Origin: Taudactylus pleione
Lineage: Eukaryota; Chordata; Amphibia; Anura; Myobatrachidae
Direction: 5' to 3'
DNA: 64,000 nt
NCBI GenBank assembly: GCA_031769625.1
Contig: JAUIMM010000188.1
Coordinates: 8,613,001-8,677,000, forward strand
The notes below the pieces were generated by a model. It was not told the origin of the DNA. It was given only the letters and a program-made list of their open reading frames with translations, and did not search any database. How positions within the stretch are numbered: position 1 is the first letter of the stretch; every line of letters begins with the position of its first letter. Of this stretch, positions 57,286-64,000 are shown one piece after another. A program made the position numbers and the translations under genes.

Positions 57286-59565
57286 GGTGTAGGAGCAGCT
57301 GCTAAGTGATTGAGGTGTAGGGGCAGATAGTAAGTGCGGTGTAGGAGCAGATGGTTACTGTGTGGTGTAGGGGTAGATAGTTAGTGAGTGTGGTGTAAGA
57401 ATAGATAGTTAGTGATTGCGGTGTAGGGTTAGATGGTTAGTGAGTGTGGTGTAGGGGCAGATAGTGATTGAGGTGTAGGGGCAGATTTTTAGTGAGTGTA
57501 GGGGCAGATAGTCATTGTGGTGTAGGGGTAGATGGTTAGTGAGTGTGGTGTAGGGGCAGATAGTGATTGAGGTGTAGGGGCAGATGTTTAGTGAGTGTAG
57601 GGGCAGATAGTGATTGTGGTGTAGGAGTAGATGGTTAGTGAGTGTGGTGTAGAAGCAGATACTGATTGATGTGTAGGTTTAGATAGTGATTGAGGTGTTG
57701 TTGTAGATGGTGATTGAGGTGTAGGGGTAGATGTTTAGTCAGTGTAGGAGCAGATACAGATTGAGGTGTACAGGTAGATAGTGATTGAGGTGTAGGGGCA
57801 GATAGTGATTGAGGTGTAGGGGCAGATAGTGATTGAGGTGTAGGGTAGATAGTGATTAAGGTGTAAGGGTAGATGTTTAGTGAGTGTAGGGGCAGATAGT
57901 GATTAAGGTGTAGGGGCAGATGGTTACTGAGTGTGGTATAGGGGCAGACGGTTAGTGATTATGGTGTAGGGCTAGATATTTAGGAAGTGTAGGAGCAGAT
58001 ACTGATTGATAGATGTTTAGTGAGTGTAGGGGTAGATAGTGAATGAGGTGTAGGGATAGAGGTTTAGTGAGTGTAGGGGCAGAGAGTGATTAAGGTGTGG
58101 GGCTAGAGGTTTAGTGAGTGCAGGGACAGATAGTGATTGAGGTGTAGGGGTAGAGGTTTAGTTAGTGTAGGGGCAGATAGTGATTGAGGTTTAGGGGTAG
58201 ATGGTTAGTGGGTGTGGTGTAGGGGCAGATATTGATTGTGGTGTAGGGGTAGATGGTTAGTGACGGAGGTGTAGGGGTAGATGGTTAGTGAGTGTAGGGG
58301 CAGGTAGTGATTAAGGTGTAGGGGTAGATGGTTGGTGAGTCTGGTGTAGGGGCACACAGTCATTGTGGTGTAGGGGCAGATGGTTAGTGACTGAGGTGTG
58401 TTGGTAGATGGTTATTGAGTGTTGTGTAGGGGCAGATAGCTAGTGATTGTGGTGTAGGGGTAGATGGTAAGTGATTGCAGTGTAGGGTAGATGTTTAATT
58501 AGTGTAGGAGCTGATACTGATGGAGGTGTAGGGGTAGATAGTGATTAAGGTGTAGGGTAGATAGCGATTAAGGTTTAGGGGTAGATGTTTCGTGAGTGTA
58601 GGGGCAGATAGTGATTGAGGTGTAGGGGTAGATGTTTAGTGAGTGTAGGGGCAGATAGTAATTGAGATGTAGGGGTAGATGTTTAGTGAGTGTAGGGGCA
58701 GATAGTGATTGAGGTGTAGGGGTAGATGTTTAGTCAGTGTAGGAGCAGATACTGATTGAGGTGTAGGGGTAGATGTTTAGTAAATGTAGGGGTAGATAGT
58801 GATTGAGGTGTAGGGGTAGATGGTTAGTGAGTGGAGTGTAGGGGCAGATAGTGATTGAGGTGATGGGGTAGATGTTTAGAAAGTGTAGGAGCAGATACTG
58901 ATTGAGGTGTAGGGGTAGATGTTTAGTGAGTGTTGCGGCAGATAGTGATTGAGGTGTAGGGGTAGATGTTTTGTGAATGTAGGGGTAGATAGTGATTGAG
59001 GTGTAGGGGTAGATGGTTAGTGAGTGTAGGGGTAGATAGTGATTGAGGTGTAGGGGTAGATGGTTAGTGAGTGTAGGGGCAGATAGGGATTGAGGTGTAG
59101 GGGGTAGATGTTTAGTGAATGTAGGGGTAGATAGTGATTGAGGTGATGGGGTACATGTTTAGTGAATGTAGGGGTAGATAGTGATTGAGGTGTAGGTGTA
59201 GATGTTTAGTGAGTGGAGTGTAGGGGCAGATAGTGATTGTGTTGTTGGGGTAGATAGTGAGTGTGGTGTAGGGGCAGATAGCTAGTGATTGTGGTGTAGG
59301 GGTAGATAGTTAGTGAGTGTGGTGTAGGGGCAGATAGTTAGTGATAGTGGTGTAGGGGTAGATTATTAGTGAGTGTGGTGTAGGGGTAGATGTTTTGTCA
59401 GTGTAGGGGCAGATAGTGATTGAGGTGTAGGGGTAGATGTTTAGTGAATGTAGGGATAGATAGTGATTGAAGTGTAGGGGTAGATGTTTAGTGAATGTAG
59501 GGGTAGATAGGGATTGAGGTGTAGGTGTAGATGGTTAGTGAGTGGAGTGTAGGGGCAGGTGTGAA
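57286..59565 (+). repeat. Degenerate array of about 23-bp repeats related to the satellite core
   Basis: Alternating half-units of the type GTGATTGAGGTGTAGGGGTAGAT and GTTTAGTGAGTGTAGGGGCAGATA give a combined period of about 47 bp, with many substitutions and missing half-units. The shared core GAGGTGTAGGGGCAGAT is also the centre of the 85-bp monomer. The change from one array to the other is abrupt at about 57285, within a shared GTCAGGTGTAGGAGCAG sequence. It closes with GTAGGGGCAGGTGTGAATTA, again like the 85-mer, at about 59553-59570. Confidence 0.9.
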
Positions 59566-60398
59566 TTACACTGTGAGAGTAAGTGTGCAGTATAGTGACT
59601 AATGTTACCACCAGCCTCTGTCTCTCAGTACTTGGCTTCCAGCATACCAATTTTCAGCCTCTCACAAGACATAGAATAAAACTATGACCAGCACTCAGCC
59701 ATCAGCCAGGGTCCATGTCCGGCTTTTTGAAATTAATGCTTTTGCTGAAACGACAGGAATTATTTTTAGGATGCTGCTGTTAGCGTCCTGGGGGAAAGTT
59801 ACTATGGAGGGGTAGAGACAAGGCTGAGTTATACCAGACAGGTTGCCATCCATTGTGTGTGTCATTGTAGGTTTACAGCCTCTGCCTCCTTTAATTATAT
59901 GAATTAACATATAACCCTCTACAGATCATGCACTTATCCCCTGCCCTATAATCACTGAGAGGACATATAGGGACATATGTATCCGTGGACGGATGGCTGC
60001 TTACACCTTCGCCTGACATATGAAGCTGGTTTCCACCGGTGACGACATCACTAATACTGCTAAGATTACTATCAAAGTGAAACTGAATTACTTAATGATC
60101 ACAGTCATGACGGCTCCCATAGGTGACCTCTGCCACATACATGGTGCTTTGGGGAAAGGGTGCGCCCCTTCATCACTGGGAAACCACCAGCTTGTGGAGT
60201 TTAGGAACTCTAAGTGCTGACCATACATTTCCTGCTAGATACTGGGTCCAATCAAAGATAAACGCAAGTCAGCAGCAAATAAGGCGAGGGGTCTGGCGAG
60301 GGGGGAAAACAGGTAGCAGGATTGAGGTAGGAAGATTGAGTAGGGTTGGCCATTGACAATCAATAGTCATCAATGGCAGAGAGCCAATGGTTCTGGCT
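59566..60398. other. Non-repetitive flank, no gene recognised
   Basis: About 830 bp with short open frames on both strands (for example minus 59695-59910, plus 60020-60220 and plus 60123-60356). None shows a domain, signal peptide or conserved motif that I recognise. Low-copy intergenic sequence is the simplest reading. Confidence 0.5.
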
Positions 60399-60402
60399 TT
60401 TT

Positions 60403-60418
60403 AAAAAAAAAAAAAAAA
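60403..60418 (+). repeat. A-rich homopolymer tract
   Basis: A run of about 16 A on the plus strand lies exactly where the Tc1-like sequence ends. It may mark the truncation or rearrangement breakpoint. Confidence 0.8.
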
Positions 60419-60420
60419 TT

Positions 60421-60787
60421 TGCCAAAGACTAATCTGGCCTTTGTATTTTTGAGGCTTATGGATGGTTTGCACCTTGTTGTGAACCCTCCGTATTTGCTT
60501 TTCATTATGATAGACTTGGATATAGATATCCTACATCCCGGAGGGTGTTCCTCACTTGGCTGGATGTTGTGAAGGGGTTCTTCTTTACTACTACCGTTGC
60601 CTCCCGTGTGCGTCCAGGCCTTTTTGTGTTGCTGAGCTCACCAGTAAGTTTCTTTTTTCAGAATGTACCAAACTGTTGATTTGGCCGCTCCTAAGGTTCC
60701 TACGATCTCTCTGATGGTTTTTTTTTCTGTTGTTGCAGCATGAGGACGGCCACTGAGATCTCTGTTGATCACATGTTGTGGATTCAT
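60421..60787 (-). pseudogene. Truncated Tc1-like transposase (N-terminal DNA-binding part)
   Basis: Reading leftward from an ATG at 60787, the minus strand begins MNPQHVINRDLS and continues to TIREIVGTLGAAKSTVWYIL, the first helix-turn-helix of Tc1-like transposases. After an in-frame stop, another frame gives TGELSNTKRPGRTRE (GRPR-type hook) and NPFTTSSQVRNTLRDVG (second helix-turn-helix). Then stops and frameshifts lead to a recognisable KPSISLKNTKARL stretch near 60430-60480. The DDE catalytic domain and 3' terminal repeat are missing; sequence identity stops next to an A-rich tract at 60403-60418. The transposase would have bound terminal repeats and excised and inserted the element, but this copy cannot. 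The element's 5' part lies upstream at 60788-61685. Confidence 0.85.
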
Positions 60788-60999
60788 AGCAACAGCTTCC
60801 AAATGCAAATAACACACGAAATCCACTCCAGATCTGTCACTTGCTTAATTGATAAAAGATATAACGAAGGAATAGCAAACAACTGTCTATGGGGCAACTT
60901 TTGAGTTAATTGTCCAATTACTATTGGTCCTTTGAAAAATAGGGGGATACATCTTAAACAGCTGTAAATCCTAAGCCCTTTTTCTAATCTGGATGTGAA

Positions 61000-61358
61000 C
61001 AGTGGCGTCCCTCCCTGCGGTGTCACCTGGTACGGGGTGGGATGCTGTACCGAAAAGAGGGTGTGGCCTCGCGGACATGGGGCATGGCCATACGGGAAGG
61101 GGCGTGGCCTCACGTCACGAACCCCTTAGTCCCGACTTCCGTGCTTTAGTTTTTACTGGGAGGGCCAGGGGTGTGCAGGAGGTGTGGACTGCCCTCTGTA
61201 CAGTGCCGGCTCCCTCACAGTGTCAGGAGCCGCGTGCTGTACTTAATACTGCAGTGCAGCGCACAGCTCCTGTCACTGAGGGGGAGCAAGCACCCTGGTG
61301 TCACCCCTCGGCGAGTGACACCCGGGTGCGGCCCGCACCCCCCCTTGTGACGCCACTA
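61000..61358. mobile_element. Non-autonomous hAT element with 8-bp target-site duplication
   Basis: The left end CAGTGGCGTC (61000-61009) and right end GACGCCACTA (61349-61358) are inverse at 9 of 10 positions. The element is flanked by the identical octamer GATGTGAA at 60992-60999 and 61359-61366. An 8-bp duplication and CAG-type ends are hallmarks of hAT transposons. The 359-bp element is GC-rich and has no transposase. Near its right end it carries perfect hairpins GGTGTCAC/GTGACACC (61297-61322) and GGGTGCGG/CCGCACCC (61324-61340). The open frame over 61002-61448 merely runs across it. Confidence 0.9.
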
Positions 61359-61366
61359 GATGTGAA

Positions 61367-61545
61367 TCAGACATGCCTACTCTCCCAGGACGACCGGGAG
61401 ACTAATGAATATCGGGTGCTGCTACCAGCCCCAAGCAAGGGTAGGTAAGTCTCCCAGAATAACTGCCACCACCCCCCCACGCCCCCTGCTCCACCAACCT
61501 GGCTGCCCCCTTCCGGAAAGGGGCTGCCATAAGGTCATTAAATAT
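61367..61545. mobile_element. Second insertion in the Tc1-like element, family unknown
   Basis: About 179 bp, starting TCAGACATGCCTACTCTCCC, separates the hAT right flank from the resumption of Tc1-like sequence. It is followed by a third copy of GATGTGAA at 61546-61553. Its ends show no clear inverted repeat. The CTCCCAGGACGACCGGGAG hairpin near 61381-61400 resembles a common frog repeat as I remember it. It may be another non-autonomous hAT, or a residual part of a larger composite insert. Confidence 0.55.
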
Positions 61546-61687
61546 GATGTGAATACCCTCAAATTAAAGCTGAAAGCCTGCACTTTAAAACCACAATCAT
61601 TGTATTACTGTCATTTGAACATGCTTTGGTCAACAGCTAAAATATCAAAATTGTGTCAGTGTCCAAATATATATGGACCCAACTGTA

Positions 61688-62081
61688 CATCTACAGTGTC
61701 TGTGCCAGCGATTTATCAACCAAGTTCCTGCATCAGTGAGAACATTGCCGTCACCCTCTCCCAAATGGTCTAAAGAGGCAGCCGCGAGGACGGAGCGCGA
61801 TACGAATCAGGAAATATTACGTCCAGAAAGGAAATATTCAAGCTGTGTAATAAATGACATTTGGCATGTGCGGAGAGGACGTAGGAAATAGTGAGAGTGG
61901 TCGCTGTGTTTATAGGGAAAGGTGTGTCCTGAGACAGATATATTTATAGATATTCTGGGTGGGAAAAATCTTCACCTAGAATTTTAATTCATTTTATGTA
62001 ATGTGTGATTTCCCCCCACCCCCCCAGTAAAGATAAAACTGTGTTTTTTTATTTTATTTGTATTTGACATTTTGAAGACAA
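61688..62081. other. Intergenic stretch, nothing recognised
   Basis: Mixed-composition DNA with a C run at about 62013-62025 and T-rich sequence after it. Short open frames lack family features. Confidence 0.5.
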
Positions 62082-62198
62082 GGGGGTAAATTAATCATGT
62101 ATTTTTTTAATAATAATAATCTGGTGATTTGTAACCCACTCAATCAAAAATAGAATATCGGTGGTTTTACAAAATTGACGCTTGATAAATTTACCCCC
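62082..62198. mobile_element. Short MITE with GGGGGTAAAT / ATTTACCCCC ends
   Basis: The left end GGGGGTAAATTAATCATG and right end CTTGATAAATTTACCCCC are imperfect inverses over about 14-18 bp. The 117-bp interior is AT-rich and includes a TAA microsatellite stretch near 62108-62120. The size and termini fit a small non-autonomous DNA element. Confidence 0.65.
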
Positions 62199-62252
62199 AA
62201 AGGTCATTGCTTGGCTAGACATCCTATCACTGTGCATGACAGTATGGGACAA

Positions 62253-62354
62253 GGGAGATGTATCAAGCTTTCTGAAGAGTGTAGAAGTTCCCAATAGCAA
62301 CCAATCAGCTTCTACCTGTCATTTTATAGAATGTACTTGATAAATGATTCCCCC
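62253..62354. mobile_element. Degraded MITE of the frog 'ATCAAG...CCAATCAGCT' type
   Basis: It begins GGGAGATGTATCAAGCTTT and ends ACTTGATAAATGATTCCCCC. Inside is GCAACCAATCAGCTTCTACC followed by TGTCATTTTATAGAATG. I recognise this as the left half and right end of a palindromic element common in frogs, whose second CCAATCAGC arm is missing here. The recognition is from memory and not from a search. Confidence 0.6.
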
Positions 62355-62729
62355 ATGTGGATTGGTTGTCCATTCTTTAAAAGTCTGGATACAACTCCCC
62401 TTGAAAGTTATGAGGGTCGTTCATGGAGGTGGCCTTCCTGCTTCGGCCCATGTAATGCACCTCGTTCTGCCTCTGTTGTTATAACAGAAGTTTTATGAAG
62501 ACGGTAATATGGGGCCAAATGTGATAGGGTGAGAGTTTAGAAAATGTGAGAGTTTAGCAGTAAGACTCTGACACTAATACATTGATCGAGTTGTATTTTC
62601 AATACAGGAAACAATTGGATGAGAGTCTAAATCTTGAGAGTTTTTTGAGTCTGAAAAACATGCGCGTTGGCCTGTTCTGTGACTTTATTCCATTGGCTGA
62701 GTTTAAAAATATGACCGTTTTCTCTCACA
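62355..62729. other. Intergenic stretch, nothing recognised
   Basis: AT-rich DNA with a short plus-strand frame from 62582 that is rich in Lys, Phe and Asn and runs into the A-rich LINE tail. I see no coding support. Confidence 0.5.
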
Positions 62730-63240
62730 TTTTATTTTATTTTTCCAATATTTTTATTCAGAGAGGAACAACAGAAAAAAAGGCACAAAAATGGTACATT
62801 TTCCAATGTAAAGCCACGAAAGGAAAAAAAAATAAAAAATACAGAAATTATATTTCAACCATGTTACAAGTTGCAACATACCATTGGAAAATAAAATAGG
62901 AAGTATGTAAAGCTAGGACCAACAGTGTAGAAAGAGACACATTAAAATCAATATCAATAGGCGTGGCCGGCACTCCAGCCAAGTTAGGCCTAGGGAGCTG
63001 TCGTCCGCATATTAATTGGTGCGTCTTCGAGTAACGATCTGGTCTCATACCATTGCATGGAGTGGAAACATTTATGCAATTGCTTTTTTTAAGTCCCTTC
63101 CTTGTGTAGTGAGGCCTCCAAAGAGCCCATGTGGAACATATGAAACATTTTGGCTTGAATAATTGTATAGAAGGGGGTTCCCTGTGAGTCCATTGGTGTA
63201 ATATACATTTGCGAGCCACCGCAGAGATTATAAGCATCAA
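62730..63240 (-). pseudogene. 3' end of an L1/Tx1-like LINE (ORF2 C-terminus plus 3' UTR)
   Basis: On the minus strand, 63240 to about 63170 gives ISAVARKCILHQWTHREPP, which resembles the C-terminal region after the reverse transcriptase domain in L1/Tx1-type LINEs (Ala-Arg...Ile-Leu...Trp...Pro-Pro). After a frameshift, KMFHMFHMGSLEASLHKEGT continues the family-like pattern, broken by a stop, and a stop at 62990-62992 would end ORF2. The following AT-rich sequence contains GAATAAAAATATTGG near 62752, consistent with a 3' UTR and polyadenylation signal. It is a dead, 5'-truncated fragment. The assignment rests on remembered family patterns. Confidence 0.5.
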
Positions 63241-63350
63241 CTTTTTACTTATTTGTAATTTTCGAGTTGTAAGGGATACAATTCCCAGAACTGCCCATTC
63301 TGCTAAGAGAGGTAAAGGAGGTATGTGGCTCTATTTATTAACATTATTTT
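63241..63350. other. Short gap, nothing recognised
   Basis: It includes GATACAATTCCCAGAACTGC, a motif type often found in dispersed vertebrate repeats. Nothing else is visible. Confidence 0.4.
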
Positions 63351-63405
63351 TACTAAAATAATGTGAAAAAAGGTGTTTCCACACCCTTTTCACATTATTT
63401 TAGTA
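63351..63405. repeat. Perfect hairpin, 19-bp AT-rich stem
   Basis: TACTAAAATAATGTGAAAA at 63351-63369 is the exact inverse of 63387-63405. The loop (AGGTGT...ACACCC) can pair further with a bulge. It is the first of a series of hairpins. Confidence 0.95.
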
Positions 63406-63431
63406 TCACCTACAGTTATTAAAGGTCAATT

Positions 63432-63458
63432 GGAGTAGAATTAGTAATATTCTTCTCC
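63432..63458. repeat. Short hairpin (GGAGTAGAAT / ATTCTTCTCC)
   Basis: A 10-bp stem with one mismatch lies between the two longer hairpins at 63351-63405 and 63474-63548. Confidence 0.75.
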
Positions 63459-63473
63459 AACCCTAATTATCAC

Positions 63474-63548
63474 TTATTTTTAGTAAGCAGATCGCATTTC
63501 CCATAATTGTAATGGGAAATGTGATCTGACCAGAGTTACTAAAAATAA
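63474..63548. repeat. Long two-part hairpin
   Basis: The outer stem TTATTTTTAGTAA (63474-63486) pairs exactly with 63536-63548. The inner stem CAGATCGCATTTCCCA (63488-63503) pairs with 63513-63528 with one wobble position. Confidence 0.92.
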
Positions 63549-63582
63549 AATGTGAAAAAATACCGGGGAAAGCCCTGTGATA

Positions 63583-63712
63583 ATAATGCCACCTGGAGGT
63601 GGCGTTATCCGGGGTCTCCCCCGGTTACCGGACTACTGCTCCGCTATAACGGGCAGAGCCCAGAGCCGGTTCCATTAATCAGCTGTGTGGTCTAAGCATA
63701 CCACATGCTGAT
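63583..63712. repeat. Three further hairpins
   Basis: ATAATGCCACC/GGTGGCGTTAT at 63583-63608 (4-nt loop, one wobble), CCGGGG/CCCCGG at 63609-63624, and ATCAGCTGTGTGGT with its imperfect partner at 63678-63712. Together with 63351-63548 they form a chain like the one at 1720-2150. Confidence 0.8.
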
Positions 63713-63754
63713 ACACTGTAAACAAAAGTAAAAAAAAAAAATGAAAAAAAACAA

Positions 63755-63914
63755 ACTTACCTGAGTCCAGGGACTGGAGTTCGGGGCTCCGGTGATATCC
63801 TCCATCCGGTCAGCTGGTCTCCCATCGTGCACTGGGACCCAGTCGTCACCTGACAGGGTCCCAGTGCAGTATTGGATGTCACCGGACCGGAGGAACAGAT
63901 AACTTCAGGTAAGT
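63755..63914. repeat. 160-bp fold-back bounded by ACTTACCTGA / TCAGGTAAGT
   Basis: The ends are exact inverses (63755-63764 and 63905-63914). Inside, CCGGTGATATCC (63789-63800) pairs with 63874-63885 at 11 of 12 positions, and TGCACTGGGACCC (63828-63840) pairs perfectly with 63856-63868. An A-rich stretch lies on the left (63730-63753) and a G-rich array begins on the right. The right boundary TTCAGGTAAGTG is identical to 107-118. Confidence 0.88.
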
Positions 63915-63924
63915 GTAATTAAGG

Positions 63925-64000
63925 GAGGGGGGGTCGCGGGGGGGGGGTTCCGCTATCACGGGGGGCGGGGCTTGGCGACTGGGGGGTAAGCAGCGGCGGT
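63925..64000 (+). repeat. Start of a G-rich tract, cut by the window edge
   Basis: Runs of 5-9 G (AGGGAGGGGGGGTCGCGGGGG, shortened here) begin directly after the CAGGTAAGTG boundary, as the minisatellite does after 118. It may be the first part of another G-rich minisatellite; too little is in the window to define a unit. Confidence 0.45.

Larger units (their letters stand above)
60788..61685 (-). mobile_element. 5' end of a minus-strand Tc1-like transposon, split by insertions
   Basis: The 5' untranslated part of the same element is in two pieces, 60788-60999 and about 61546-61685. The outer end on the minus strand reads CAGTTGGGTCCATATATATT, preceded by TA (61686-61687 on the plus strand), the expected Tc1/mariner target. 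The pieces would be continuous if the inserts at 61000-61358 and 61367-61545 were removed: GATGTGAA at 60992-60999 continues as TACCCTCAAATTAAAG at 61554. This is a dead copy, older than the insertions. Confidence 0.85.

Noticed and set aside
59695..59910. 71-codon minus-strand frame as an exon
   Set aside because: It has no recognised domain, and I see no convincing splice sites bounding it.
61002..61448. 148-codon plus-strand frame
   Set aside because: It runs across a non-autonomous hAT element and into a second insert. The frame is open because the DNA is GC-rich.

Overview
The window looks like repeat-dominated vertebrate nuclear DNA, most likely from an anuran amphibian. That assignment is an inference. 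It rests on the recognisable remains of a Tc1-like transposon, a hAT element with 10-bp ends, an L1/Tx1-like LINE 3' end, and short fold-back or MITE elements of kinds I know from frog genomes. I find no intact protein-coding gene, no rRNA or tRNA gene and no CRISPR array. The long open frames inside the tandem arrays are by-products of repeat periods divisible by three.

Layout. 1-2159: a G-rich 27-29 bp minisatellite (158-1690) bracketed by an inverted GGTAAGTG / CACTTACC motif and followed by a run of consecutive hairpins (about 1720-2150) that ends in GAATCAGGCCCA. 2327-2619: a MITE-like element with terminal inverted repeats. 2692-3659: a second composite element with TGGGCCTGATTCA ends, containing GC-rich hairpins and a degenerate TTAGGG-like G-rich minisatellite. 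3846-57285: one uninterrupted head-to-tail satellite of 84/85-bp monomers, about 630 copies, all in one orientation, with strong G-over-C skew on the plus strand and a BglII-type AGATCT in nearly every unit. 57286-59565: a degenerate array of about 23-bp repeats sharing the GTGAGGTGTAGGGGCAGAT-type core of the 85-mer. 59566-64000: ordinary interspersed repeat DNA with a truncated minus-strand Tc1-like element split by nested insertions, two MITEs, a LINE tail, and a further hairpin-rich element running off the right edge.

The most notable structures are these. (1) An 11,741-bp tandem duplication lies inside the satellite (26085-37882 and 37826-49623); I found four base differences and no indels by eye. 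It is either a very recent amplification or an assembly duplication. (2) The satellite has a multi-scale higher-order structure: periods of 168/336, 169, 677, 1018/1019, 1697 and 11,741 bp. A rare 46-bp truncated monomer occurs at eight traceable positions. (3) The 23-bp array fused to the satellite's right edge may be the relic or source from which the 85-mer arose. (4) Hairpin chains, CAGGTAAGT-like boundary motifs and G-rich minisatellites recur together at the left end, near 3 kb and at the right end. This suggests a family of composite, minisatellite-carrying non-autonomous elements. (5) One hAT insertion carries a perfect 8-bp target-site duplication that occurs a third time at the far side of a second insert.

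No genes here can be said to work together. The biology is that of tandem-array expansion and nested transposon debris.
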